DNA of 32,774 bases from Mucilaginibacter sp. (GCA_025929405.1 JAICMD010000005.1:1-32774), one strand, 5' to 3'; shown: positions 9,331 to 18,145, counted from the stretch's first letter. The notes: generated by a model from the letters alone, not told the origin. Translations and numbers: made by a program.

Positions 9331-11052
9331 CTATAAAAATTTCAAAATTACTCCGTTCATAGCCGGTATGATTAAATTTATCCCGTTCCTGATATCATCC
9401 GTATAGTATTCTGTTAATGTAAGCAAGTCTGTAAGCTGTTTCGGACCTGATAAGTTTATGGTACCTAACAAATCGTCGGGCAAGTTAACCTGTAACTGCC
9501 GCTCGTTACGGTCAAAGTTTACCACAACCAATAACTGCTGCTGCGTATTATAACGCAGATAGGCATAAATGCGTTCATCAAAACCTCCCCGATTTTGGTT
9601 GGCCAGCATCAGCTCGTAAAAACTGCCGGTTTGCAGGGCTTCATTATCGTGTATAGCGTTTAGCAGTTTGTAATAAAAATAATGTAATTTTTTTTGATCA
9701 TCATTTAAACCGGCGCCATCAAATTTGCCACCATTCATCCATTTCTGATGTTCAGGTAGCCCCCAGTAATCAAATATAGTGGTGCGGCCGTCATCGCCGC
9801 TAAAACCTTCGCTGCCTTTTGCCGATTCGCCTACTTCCTGGCCATTATAAATCATTACCGGACCATTATTTAGTGTAGCGGTAACAATCATTCCGGGTAG
9901 GGCATACCAGGCGTTATCGGCAAAATAGTTTGAGGCTATACGCTGCTCGTCGTGCGTTTCCATAAACCGCAGCATGTGCTCGTCAATATCGCGGGTATCA
10001 TAGTTCCACACAGCGTTTATTTGCCAGGTGGAGTTGTTGTATGGATTAGTAGTTAAACGCCTTATGGTATCATACAAGCCGCTTTTATCATACAGGTAAT
10101 CAAACTTTCCTTTAAAAATATAATCGCGGTACTTACTGCGATCATAGGCTTCGCCGATAAACACAATGCCTGGTACTTCGGCTTTTAACTTAGGCACCAG
10201 CCAACCCCAAAATTCAAAAGGTACATGCTCTACCATATCGCACCTAAAACCATCTACGCCCTTTTGTGTCCAGTAGTGAAGTATGGCGTAAAGTTTGTTC
10301 CAGAGTGGAGGAATCGGATCAAAGTAACGCTGATTGTTTGAGTAATCGACCCCATAATTTAGTTTAACAGTTTCAAACCAGTCGTTTATAGATGGGTGCG
10401 CGTTAAATACATCATTACCCGTTGCTTTAGCGGGGTATTCATGAAACTCGCCGTCCTTTAGCGGGCTAACAAATTCATTTCCACCGGGATTATAGCCATG
10501 CGGCACTTCAAAATATTCGCCGGGCATGTAGTAAAAATCGTTATTTGTATCAAAGGCCTTATTACTGTGGTCATCTTCGCCAATATCGCGTACGCCTTTA
10601 GGTTTTTGGTCTGATTTATAGGTGCGCGCCACATGGTTGGGCACAAAATCAATAATAACCTTTAAGCCGCAGGCATGTGTGCGTTTAACCAGTTCCTCAA
10701 ACTCGGCAATGCGGTTGGGGACATCAACAGCCAGGTCGGGGTCAATGTCATAATAATCCTTTATGGCATAAGGCGAGCCTGCGCGACCCTTAACTACATC
10801 CGGATCATCAGGTGTAATGCCGTGGGCCGAATGATCAGTCATGGTGGCATGCTCAATTACACCACAATACCAAATATGGGTAAAGCCCGTTTTTTTGATT
10901 TCCTGTAGTGCGACATCAGTAATATCATTAAGCTTGCCTACGCCATTTTCTTCGGCCGAGCCATAGTATTTGTTGGTAGTGTTGGTGTTGCCAAACAGGC
11001 GCGGCAATAATTGGTATATAATTAGTTTATTGTTTGTTGAGAATGGTTGCAT
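9331..11052 (-). CDS. GH13 alpha-amylase family protein
   Basis: VIIDFVPNHVAR, VDGFRCDMVEHVPFEFW, IVFIGEAYD and FMETHDEQRIAS correspond to the GH13 conserved regions. Confidence 0.92.
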   Translation of the reverse strand: MQPFSTNNKLIIYQLLPRLFGNTNTTNKYYGSAEENGVGKLNDITDVALQEIKKTGFTHIWYCGVIEHATMTDHSAHGITPDDPDVVKGRAGSPYAIKDYYDIDPDLAVDVPNRIAEFEELVKRTHACGLKVIIDFVPNHVARTYKSDQKPKGVRDIGEDDHSNKAFDTNNDFYYMPGEYFEVPHGYNPGGNEFVSPLKDGEFHEYPAKATGNDVFNAHPSINDWFETVKLNYGVDYSNNQRYFDPIPPLWNKLYAILHYWTQKGVDGFRCDMVEHVPFEFWGWLVPKLKAEVPGIVFIGEAYDRSKYRDYIFKGKFDYLYDKSGLYDTIRRLTTNPYNNSTWQINAVWNYDTRDIDEHMLRFMETHDEQRIASNYFADNAWYALPGMIVTATLNNGPVMIYNGQEVGESAKGSEGFSGDDGRTTIFDYWGLPEHQKWMNGGKFDGAGLNDDQKKLHYFYYKLLNAIHDNEALQTGSFYELMLANQNRGGFDERIYAYLRYNTQQQLLVVVNFDRNERQLQVNLPDDLLGTINLSGPKQLTDLLTLTEYYTDDIRNGINLIIPAMNGVILKFL

Positions 11053-11207
11053 AAGGGATTAAAGATAATTGCGGTAGATGGGATATGCAATAATTATTAA
11101 ACAAAGCAACTCATACAAATGTCCCATGGGTAACAGAGAGACTTCTTTGAACAGTCACGTATAAGTACTTTGTTTTGCCCCTGAAAGACAGGGGCTATTA
11201 TTTTTCA

Positions 11208-13640
11208 TTATTTTATGGTAACAGATAGTGGTATACAGCTCAATCCATCTGCTTCTGCTTTAAGGGTTATAGTTCCTTTTTTATTATTTTTTAATGGGCG
11301 TAGTATCGCCAATGCCACGCCGCGATAAGTTTTACAAACCGGACTGTTCACGCTTTCCATATCGCTGGGATTTGCACTGCCGGAGCCCGCAATCTCACCA
11401 TCGCCTGATACGGATAGTTTAACCGGAGTATCAGCGTCAGGAATAATGTTTCCCCCAGCGTCTGTTATTTCAATTTTAATATACGATAGGTCGTTCCGAT
11501 TGGCTCTTAAATTTGATCTGTCAGGCATCAGCATAATTTTAGCTGGTTTGCCCGTAGTAGTTAATGTTTTTGAAGCTACTTCTTTACCATCTTTTACAGC
11601 AATGGCTTTTAATGTTCCGGCCTGATACGGTACTTTAAAAGTTGCTATAAATTTGGTATCCTCACCTGATTTTCGTTCGTCAATGATTTTCCCGTTCAGT
11701 TCCAAACGGATAAGCGGATACCTTGAAAACACCCGCACATCCATGTTTTTACCATCGCTGCCTGCCCAGTTCCAGCTTGCCCACTCGTTGGGCCATCCCC
11801 ATTGGCTCACTCTTTCCTGCTGGCCTTCCGGTATAGGTGCATGTACAACCATTTCCAAATCACTGTTGCGCCATAGTACATCACGATATAACATCTGTGG
11901 CTTTTTACTGCCTGTAATATCAATATCACCGCAAAAACCATTAAACCACGGCCATGGCCTTAATATTCCTCGTACGGGTTCATTATTTAACCTGCTGTTT
12001 CCCAGTCCTGTCTCGCCAAAATAATCCATGGCAGTCCAAACAAAGTCGCCTATAACCCACGGATCGTTCTCCACCTTCTGCCAATTGTCAAATGCTTCTT
12101 TTGGATATGATTCTGTGCCCATCATTATCCTTTGAGGATATTTTTCATGATCAGACTCATATACTGAGTGCATATAGTTATACCCGCCCACATCAAGCAT
12201 GGCAAAAGCGGGCGCAGTAGTTTCCCATTTATAACCAGGATGATCCCAAAAACTGCAAATAGCTTCAGTTACAGGGCGGGTATTGTCTAAATGTTTTACT
12301 TCGTCAACCAATTGCTTTTCAATAGCTAACCCAAGCGAATCAACCCGTTCGTTTATCTCGTTTCCTATGCTCCAGAAAATAACCGACGGGTGATTTCTAT
12401 CACGATAAATCATTGATTTCAGATCTCTTTGCCACCAATCTTTAAAATATAAATGATAATCTTCCGGGTTTTTTGGGCGTTCCCACATATCAAAGGCTTC
12501 ATCAATTACCAGCATGCCATTACGGTCGCAAGCGTCTAAAAATTGCTTTGAAGGTGGGTTGTGGCTGGTACGTACCGCGTTAAAGCCATTAGCTTTCATT
12601 AATTCTACGCGCCGCTCTTCAGCACGGTCAATAGTGGCGGAGCCTAAAAAACCATTGTCATGATGCAGGCATCCACCTTTTAATAAAACCTTTTTGCCAT
12701 TTAATGTGAAGCCGGTTGTGGCATCAAAATGTATGGTACGGATGCCAAATGGAACTTTAGCGACATCTGTTGTTTTACCATTCACCTGTATGCTTACTTC
12801 TGCCGTATAAAGGTTGGGTTTATCAACCGACCAAACTTTTGGTTGGTTAACGATCAAAGCTTGAGCAATATCAGTAACAGCTGATTGTGCATTTTTTTCG
12901 GCAGCTTTACTAACTTGTGCAATTTTACCATCTGGCCCGATAAGTTTTATTGCTAATCGCACATTAGCTTTACCGGCACCCTCAACACTTGCAACTATTT
13001 TAATAGTAGCTTTATTAGCCGATAAGCCTCCTGTTGTAATGGAAATACCATTTTGTGCAATGTGTGCAGCCTGTTTCCTGATAAGCCAAACATGCCTGTA
13101 AATACCCGAACCACTATACCAACGCGAATTCCGTCCGTCGTTTTGTACTTTTACAGCTATTACATTGGGCTGCCCGGCAGGTTTTAAGGCGTTGCTGATG
13201 TCCACATCAAACGCGGTATAACCGTAAGGGTGTTTAGCTAATAACTTGCCGTTTACCCACACCTCGCTATTCATGTAAACGCCATCAAAATTTATTACCG
13301 ATTGGCTATAACGCTCGCCGGGTTTTAAAGCAAAGGTTTTGCGGTACCAGCCCGTGCCTCCTAAAGTATAGCCGGTGGCGGTATTCCCTGGACTATCTTT
13401 TGAAAAAGGGCCAACTACGTTTCCTGGTGATTGGTTAGGCAGCTTTTCGATACTCCAGTCATGAGGCAGATCTACTGTCCTCCAGGATTTATCATCGAAA
13501 TTAATATTTTGGGCGCCGGATATATCCCCTTTATGGAATTTCCAATTATCGTCAAAAAGTGATTCTGAGCGTGTATTTTGAGCATAAACCATCCCACTTG
13601 TTAAGCATGCAGCTAACGCCAGCGCCAAAAAATATTTCAT
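11208..13640 (-). CDS. GH2 family glycosidase (beta-galactosidase-like), secreted
   Basis: Signal peptide (MKYFLALALAACLTSGMVYAQ), sugar-binding domain (GGTGWYRKTFAL, VYMNSEVWVNGKLLAKHPYGYTAFDVDI), NAVRTSHNPPS, SVIFWSIGNEINER, C-terminal Ig-like domains. Confidence 0.93.
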   Translation of the reverse strand: MKYFLALALAACLTSGMVYAQNTRSESLFDDNWKFHKGDISGAQNINFDDKSWRTVDLPHDWSIEKLPNQSPGNVVGPFSKDSPGNTATGYTLGGTGWYRKTFALKPGERYSQSVINFDGVYMNSEVWVNGKLLAKHPYGYTAFDVDISNALKPAGQPNVIAVKVQNDGRNSRWYSGSGIYRHVWLIRKQAAHIAQNGISITTGGLSANKATIKIVASVEGAGKANVRLAIKLIGPDGKIAQVSKAAEKNAQSAVTDIAQALIVNQPKVWSVDKPNLYTAEVSIQVNGKTTDVAKVPFGIRTIHFDATTGFTLNGKKVLLKGGCLHHDNGFLGSATIDRAEERRVELMKANGFNAVRTSHNPPSKQFLDACDRNGMLVIDEAFDMWERPKNPEDYHLYFKDWWQRDLKSMIYRDRNHPSVIFWSIGNEINERVDSLGLAIEKQLVDEVKHLDNTRPVTEAICSFWDHPGYKWETTAPAFAMLDVGGYNYMHSVYESDHEKYPQRIMMGTESYPKEAFDNWQKVENDPWVIGDFVWTAMDYFGETGLGNSRLNNEPVRGILRPWPWFNGFCGDIDITGSKKPQMLYRDVLWRNSDLEMVVHAPIPEGQQERVSQWGWPNEWASWNWAGSDGKNMDVRVFSRYPLIRLELNGKIIDERKSGEDTKFIATFKVPYQAGTLKAIAVKDGKEVASKTLTTTGKPAKIMLMPDRSNLRANRNDLSYIKIEITDAGGNIIPDADTPVKLSVSGDGEIAGSGSANPSDMESVNSPVCKTYRGVALAILRPLKNNKKGTITLKAEADGLSCIPLSVTIK

Positions 13641-13683
13641 AGTTAAGTATTTGGTTATTGGTAGTGTTACCTAATTGATTATA

Positions 13684-13716
13684 CAAACCTAATTAAAACA
13701 ACCTGATTTATGCAAA
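13684..13716 (-). promoter_or_regulatory. Candidate GH2 promoter (TTTG-N21-TAGGTTTG)
   Basis: Minus-strand TTTG (13716-13713) and TAGGTTTG (13691-13684) with a 21-nt spacer, matching the TTTG-N19-21-TAnnTTTG consensus. Confidence 0.6.
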
Positions 13717-13777
13717 TACTTTCATTATGTGTATAATGTCCTTATTTCCTGACAAGGAGGCCATAATTTTTAATAAA

Positions 13778-13809
13778 AAAAACCTGTTGGTACGTACCAA
13801 CAGGTTTTT
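13778..13809 (-). terminator. Rho-independent terminator downstream of the tRNA-Cys/small-ORF unit
   Basis: 32-bp perfect palindrome AAAAACCTGTTGGTACGTACCAACAGGTTTTT. On the minus strand the stem is followed by a run of eight T. Confidence 0.8.
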
Positions 13810-13812
13810 ATA

Positions 13813-13834
13813 GAGGCACAAAGTATTGTGTCTC
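13813..13834. repeat. Short inverted repeat GAGGCACAA-AGTA-TTGTGTCTC
   Basis: 9-nt arms with one G/T wobble; shares a CAAAGT core with the adjacent hairpin at 13849-13865. Confidence 0.6.
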
Positions 13835-13848
13835 ATAAATATCATACA

Positions 13849-13865
13849 GACGCAAAGTCTGCGTC
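13849..13865. repeat. Short inverted repeat GACGCA-AAGTC-TGCGTC
   Basis: 6-nt perfect arms, 5-nt loop, just downstream of the small minus-strand ORF. Confidence 0.55.
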
Positions 13866-13872
13866 ATGCGAA

Positions 13873-14043
13873 TTACTTACTCAGGCCGGCTAAAACTTCG
13901 TTGTTTTTAGCTATCTGATTGCCTTTTTTCTCTGCAGAACGGCTTCCCGGCTCCAGATTAGTGGCATTTTTTAAGAACTGTACTTCTAAACGCGAAGTAG
14001 TTTTATTTCTTCTGTCTTTTCTTTTTAAACGTGTTACGCCCAT
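13873..14043 (-). CDS. Small basic protein, 56 aa, function unknown
   Basis: Not in the supplied ORF track, probably below its length cutoff. Translation: MGVTRLKRKDRRNKTTSRLEVQFLKNATNLEPGSRSAEKKGNQIAKNNEVLAGLSK, ending in TAA. It starts 29 nt after the tRNA-Cys on the same strand and is followed by a strong terminator. Confidence 0.75.
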   Translation of the reverse strand: MGVTRLKRKDRRNKTTSRLEVQFLKNATNLEPGSRSAEKKGNQIAKNNEVLAGLSK

Positions 14044-14072
14044 GACTTTATTTTTTAATGTTGTTAACCTCG

Positions 14073-14143
14073 AGGTCGGGAGCGGATTCGAACCGCTGTA
14101 AAAGGTTTTGCAGACCTCTGCCTAGCCACTCGGCCACCCGACC
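14073..14143 (-). tRNA. tRNA-Cys (anticodon GCA)
   Basis: Minus strand: GGTCGGGTGGCCGAGTGGCTAGGCAGAGGTCTGCAAAACCTTTTACAGCGGTTCGAATCCGCTCCCGACCT. Acceptor stem GGTCGGG/CCCGACC, anticodon loop CTGCAAA, T-loop GGTTCGAATCC; CCA not encoded. Confidence 0.95.
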
Positions 14144-14157
14144 ATTTTTAAGGATTG

Positions 14158-14187
14158 CAAAAATAGTAATTATTTATTGCCTGCCAA
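14158..14187 (-). promoter_or_regulatory. Candidate promoter for tRNA-Cys (TTG-N19-TATTTTTG)
   Basis: Minus-strand TTG (14187-14185), 19-nt spacer, TATTTTTG (14165-14158), 14 nt before the tRNA 5' end. Confidence 0.6.
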
Positions 14188-14190
14188 TAT

Positions 14191-14940
14191 TTATTTAAGG
14201 ATATTTCTGTTTATTTCTGAGCAGAATATGGCCGTGGCAATGGCCACGTTTAATGATTCGGCTTTTCCTACCCTTGGTATGGTAACTGCTTTGTTAACCA
14301 GCTTAATAATATTTGGCCGCAGCCAATTGCCCTCATTGCCCATTACTATCAGGCCCTCGGTGCCAAAATTGGTGCTGTAAATATTTTCGCCATCCAACAA
14401 AGCGCCAAATACAGGCAGTTTAACATCATTTATTACTTTGGCAATATCAGTATAATGAATATTTACCCGCGCCAGCGAACCCATTGTAGCCTGCACTACC
14501 TTTGGGTTATATACATCAACACAATCTTCCGAGCAGATGATATGCTCAATACCAAACCAGTCGGCCGTGCGGATAATGGTACCCATATTGCCCGGATCCT
14601 GTATGCCATCCAATACCAACGAAAACTTTTTTTGAAGAATACTGTATTTTATAGTGGGCCATTGCGGTATTTTTACCAGTGCTATTACGTCGGGCGGAGT
14701 AGTTAAGGCGCTTATTTTTTCAATATTATTTATTGAAATTTCCTCAAAATTTATTTTGTGCGATAAATTGAGCAATTTTGGGGCAACAGCGCTTGTATGG
14801 TAAACAGCTTCAATAATATAGGCCGAATTAATAAATTCGCTTACAGATTTATAGCCTTCAACCAAAAATGCGCCGTGTTCCCTGCGAAATTTTTTATGTT
14901 GTAAGGATTGTAATAAACTGATTTTTGACTTTGAAAGCAT
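14191..14940 (-). CDS. TrmH/SpoU-family RNA 2'-O-methyltransferase
   Basis: KKFRREHGAFLVEG N-terminal substrate-binding start, LVLDGIQDPGNMGTIIRTADWFGI, VQATMGSLARV, VMGNEGNWL, IPRVGKAESLNVAIATAIFCSEINR. Confidence 0.92.
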   Translation of the reverse strand: MLSKSKISLLQSLQHKKFRREHGAFLVEGYKSVSEFINSAYIIEAVYHTSAVAPKLLNLSHKINFEEISINNIEKISALTTPPDVIALVKIPQWPTIKYSILQKKFSLVLDGIQDPGNMGTIIRTADWFGIEHIICSEDCVDVYNPKVVQATMGSLARVNIHYTDIAKVINDVKLPVFGALLDGENIYSTNFGTEGLIVMGNEGNWLRPNIIKLVNKAVTIPRVGKAESLNVAIATAIFCSEINRNILK

Positions 14941-17330
14941 ATAAACTGTATAATTTTCGCCTTACAATATTAAGTATTCTTCTGGTTTTTATTGCTTCGG
15001 CCTGCAGCATTACGCGCCGGTTAAAGCCTAATGAATCATTAGTACGAAAGATCACCATTAAGGGGATGGATAAGGAATTTGCAGATATGGCTGTAAACTA
15101 TGTGGACAAGCAACAGCAACCCAACAACATACTTAATCTGCAGTTTTATTACCTTTTCAGCAAAAACGGAAAAAAAAATATAGGCGAGCCACCTGCCATA
15201 CTGGATAGCAACCTGGTTGAGTTTTCGCGCTACCAGATTGAACGCTTTATACAAAGTAAGGGCTATTTAAAAGCAAAGGTTACCGATACCATTGTAATTA
15301 AAAAGAAAAAGGCCGAGCTGATATTTACTACCGTACAGGGGCCAATGTTCCGTTTCCGTAAACTGGATGATAGTATACCTGATAAAAAGGTATCAGACCT
15401 ATACCAAACCTATCGTCACAGGTTATCACATGTGCAGCCGGGCGGCCGCTTTGATACAGATAGCCTGGCAGCCGATCGTGACGAGTTTTTCCAGGTGATG
15501 AAACGTAACGGGTATTATGATTTTTATCGTCAATACATGAATTTTAATTACGATTCGACCTATAACAGGAGCATTGTAGATATAAAAACCATTATTGATA
15601 ACCCGCCTAACAAAGCTGCGCACCCGGTTTATACTATTAACAATACACTGATTACCATATTTAAAAGTAACGGTAAACCTGATACATTAAATAAGCCGGA
15701 TACCATTCAGGTTGATTCGCAATATAGATTTGTTGATTATTCGCACAGATTTAAGCCACGTGTGGTAACTGATTATATTTTCCAGAAAAAAGGCGAAATA
15801 TATGATGTAGACATGCAAACGTTAACTACTTCGCGGCTTTCGGAGTTAAATGTTTTCGGAAACGTGCCCAATCCAACCTATATTAAGCTTGCCGACAGCA
15901 CCAATCGTTTAAATACCAAAATAGATATTGTTCCGCTTAAACGAATGTCTGACCGGGTGGAGGGCGAATTTTTATTTAGTGGCGGACGCTATGGTTATAA
16001 CCTGGGCAATACGTTTACCGAGCGCAATATTTTTAAGGAGGCGGCCATATTACAGCTAAAATTTAACGCCAGTGTATTGTACGATAATGGTACCAGTTCT
16101 ATTGACCCCGGTGGTGTGGAAAACCAGGAGTTTAAAATAGGTGCAAGCCTTGCATACCCACGTATAATATCGCCGTTCCACTTTGCTAAACCAGGCAAAT
16201 ATGGGGTGCCGCATACTACCTTCTCTACCAACTATTCGTTGTTCTTTCAAAAAGGATTAGTGCAGCGCAACAGCTTTATAACCTCTGTTACGTATGATTT
16301 CTACGAAACAGCCAATAAATCGCATAGTGTTACGCCTATTAGTATTGAATATTCAAAAGGCACTATTGACCCTGATGCCTACCGGCAGTTGCTGGCTAAT
16401 AACCGCTATTCGTATGTTTACCTTATTGGCCGTACAGTGTTTACAACCGGTAGCCAGTATACTTATCAGGTAAATGCCAACCAGCTAAACACCTTACGTG
16501 ATTTTACCTATTTCCGCGGATCGCTTGATGTAGGGGGCAATGTGTTATCGGGCTTAACCAACATTTTAAATACTAAAAGGGATTCTTTGGGTCAGCGCAC
16601 CATTTTTGGTTATACGTTTTCGCAGTATACCAAAGCCGAAATTGATCTTAGGTTTTATCGCAGTTTGGGTGGCGACCGCCAGTTTATTTTCCGTTTAAAC
16701 CCGGGTATAGGCATCCCTTATGGCAATAGCAATCAGCTTATTTTTGAAAAGGATTTTTATGCCGGTGGCGCTAATGATATGCGCGCCTGGTTACCTCGTA
16801 CACTTGGTCCCGGTCAGTTTAACCGTGCCAGTTATGGTACAAGTGCTACCGCTGATACCATCCGTGGCAGATTAAAATATCTTGACCAGTTTGGCGAGAT
16901 AAAACTGGTAGCCAATGCTGAATACCGCTATAAAATTGCCAATAACTTTTTTGGTTCAGTATTAAAGGGCGCATTGTTTATGGATGCGGGTAACGTTTGG
17001 CGCCTGCATAAACAGCCTGAAAATCCCGGCGGCGAATTTAGGTTGAGCAACCTGTGGCAGTCAACCGCAATTGGTATAGGTACAGGTTTACGGTTTGATC
17101 TTGGTTTCTTTGTTTTCAGGCTTGATGCTGCATTTAAGTTCAAGGACCCTCAGTTTAACGGCGCAGACCAATGGGTACTTCTCAGACACGGTGATGAACT
17201 ATTTAAAACCGGCGACTTTAAACGCGCCTATCAAAATGCTAACAAAACAGGCGTTAATGATGATGGCAGTATACGTGGCGATACCTATGGCTTTATGCAG
17301 TTAAACTTTGGTATAGGGATGCCGTTTTAG
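14925..17330 (+). CDS. BamA/TamA-like (surface antigen D15 family) outer-membrane lipoprotein
   Basis: Lipoprotein-like signal (LSILLVFIASACS), POTRA-like region, C-terminal beta-barrel with FEKDFYAGGANDMRAWLPRTLGPGQF and terminal aromatic MPF. The 14925 start codon is TTG. Confidence 0.85.
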   Translation: MTLKAYKLYNFRLTILSILLVFIASACSITRRLKPNESLVRKITIKGMDKEFADMAVNYVDKQQQPNNILNLQFYYLFSKNGKKNIGEPPAILDSNLVEFSRYQIERFIQSKGYLKAKVTDTIVIKKKKAELIFTTVQGPMFRFRKLDDSIPDKKVSDLYQTYRHRLSHVQPGGRFDTDSLAADRDEFFQVMKRNGYYDFYRQYMNFNYDSTYNRSIVDIKTIIDNPPNKAAHPVYTINNTLITIFKSNGKPDTLNKPDTIQVDSQYRFVDYSHRFKPRVVTDYIFQKKGEIYDVDMQTLTTSRLSELNVFGNVPNPTYIKLADSTNRLNTKIDIVPLKRMSDRVEGEFLFSGGRYGYNLGNTFTERNIFKEAAILQLKFNASVLYDNGTSSIDPGGVENQEFKIGASLAYPRIISPFHFAKPGKYGVPHTTFSTNYSLFFQKGLVQRNSFITSVTYDFYETANKSHSVTPISIEYSKGTIDPDAYRQLLANNRYSYVYLIGRTVFTTGSQYTYQVNANQLNTLRDFTYFRGSLDVGGNVLSGLTNILNTKRDSLGQRTIFGYTFSQYTKAEIDLRFYRSLGGDRQFIFRLNPGIGIPYGNSNQLIFEKDFYAGGANDMRAWLPRTLGPGQFNRASYGTSATADTIRGRLKYLDQFGEIKLVANAEYRYKIANNFFGSVLKGALFMDAGNVWRLHKQPENPGGEFRLSNLWQSTAIGIGTGLRFDLGFFVFRLDAAFKFKDPQFNGADQWVLLRHGDELFKTGDFKRAYQNANKTGVNDDGSIRGDTYGFMQLNFGIGMPF

Positions 17331-17336
17331 ATGTGC

Positions 17337-17486
17337 AGATGACATGTAAATGTGCAGATGCGTGAATATGCAGGGATGATTTTATTATACCAAAACGACA
17401 GCTATTTAATTGATAGGCAATAATATGCACATACGCACATCTGCATATCTGCACATTTTTTTCATCTGCACATTTACATGTCATCT
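17337..17486. repeat. Inverted repeat with 24-bp perfect arms (17337-17360 and 17463-17486), built from ATGTGCAGAT units
   Basis: AGATGACATGTAAATGTGCAGATG and its exact reverse complement CATCTGCACATTTACATGTCATCT, 102 bp apart. ATGTGCAGAT occurs at 17331-17340 and 17350-17359; its complement at 17447-17456 and 17464-17473. Confidence 0.85.
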
Positions 17487-18017
17487 AAACATCGCTTTTA
17501 ACCCATCAAATATACTCTCAAAAAATGTTGGGATACTGAGGCCGTTGTGATGGTTAAAGTATAAAAAGATACAGAAGATGATAGCTGCAATAATAATGAA
17601 CCTCTTAAATATATAGCTTAATAATATCAGCGCGATGGGAATTGCAAGTAGCAATATCCAACTGATATGTATGGGGCTTAGCTTATCATCATGCTTGTAA
17701 ATGTAATAAAGCAGTGAGTGCGCGCCCGAATCATTTACATGCTTAACGTATAAAAAGGTTGAACGCTCTATTTTATGCCGATAAAATGCCGTGCCCTTAT
17801 CAAACACCATTTCCTGCTGAAAACCATTGATTGTAAAGCTATAGGTGCCGCTTACATCTTCGCGGATATTATTTAATGAATCGGTAGCTACAATGGCTAT
17901 TTCGTTTTGAGCGAAGGGATTTTCCTTAACTACAAAATGATTAACAGACAAGGTATCGGCAAAAGCCAAACCTATAATAAACAACTGGAGCAGGCAGGCA
18001 AGCAGTATTTTTTTCAT
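17481..18017 (-). CDS. Small membrane protein with signal peptide, unknown function
   Basis: MKKILLACLLQLFIIGLAFADT signal peptide; two C-terminal hydrophobic segments (ISWILLLAIPIALILLSYIF, FIIIAAIIFCIFLYF). Confidence 0.7.
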   Translation of the reverse strand: MKKILLACLLQLFIIGLAFADTLSVNHFVVKENPFAQNEIAIVATDSLNNIREDVSGTYSFTINGFQQEMVFDKGTAFYRHKIERSTFLYVKHVNDSGAHSLLYYIYKHDDKLSPIHISWILLLAIPIALILLSYIFKRFIIIAAIIFCIFLYFNHHNGLSIPTFFESIFDGLKAMFR

Positions 18018-18100
18018 ACACCAATATTATCAACAATAATTAAAAGTAGTTAATAATATGATATATTGTTTTAAAAGATTACTTGGAAGGATTAAAAGAA

Positions 18101-18145
18101 TGAAGATTAAAGATTAGTGAACTATGAACTAATCTTTAATCTTCA
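18101..18145. terminator. Hairpin between yceI and the downstream minus-strand gene
   Basis: TGAAGATTAAAGATTAGT (18101-18118) and ACTAATCTTTAATCTTCA (18128-18145): 18-nt perfect arms, 9-nt loop. Confidence 0.6.

Noticed and set aside
11177-11195. Hairpin GCCCCTG-AAAGA-CAGGGGC after GH2 as a GH2 terminator
   Set aside because: The T-rich tract follows the plus-strand direction, not the minus strand on which GH2 is transcribed, so the assignment is uncertain.
13919-14101. 60-aa plus-strand ORF ending VGSGFEPL
   Set aside because: Overlaps the tRNA-Cys and the 56-aa gene on the opposite strand; GSGFEPL is the usual spurious translation of an antisense tRNA T-arm.
17293-17484. 63-aa minus-strand ORF (MTCKCADEKNVQICRCAYVHI...)
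   Set aside because: Reads through the inverted-repeat array; the Cys/His-rich look is a translation of the ATGTGCAGAT units.
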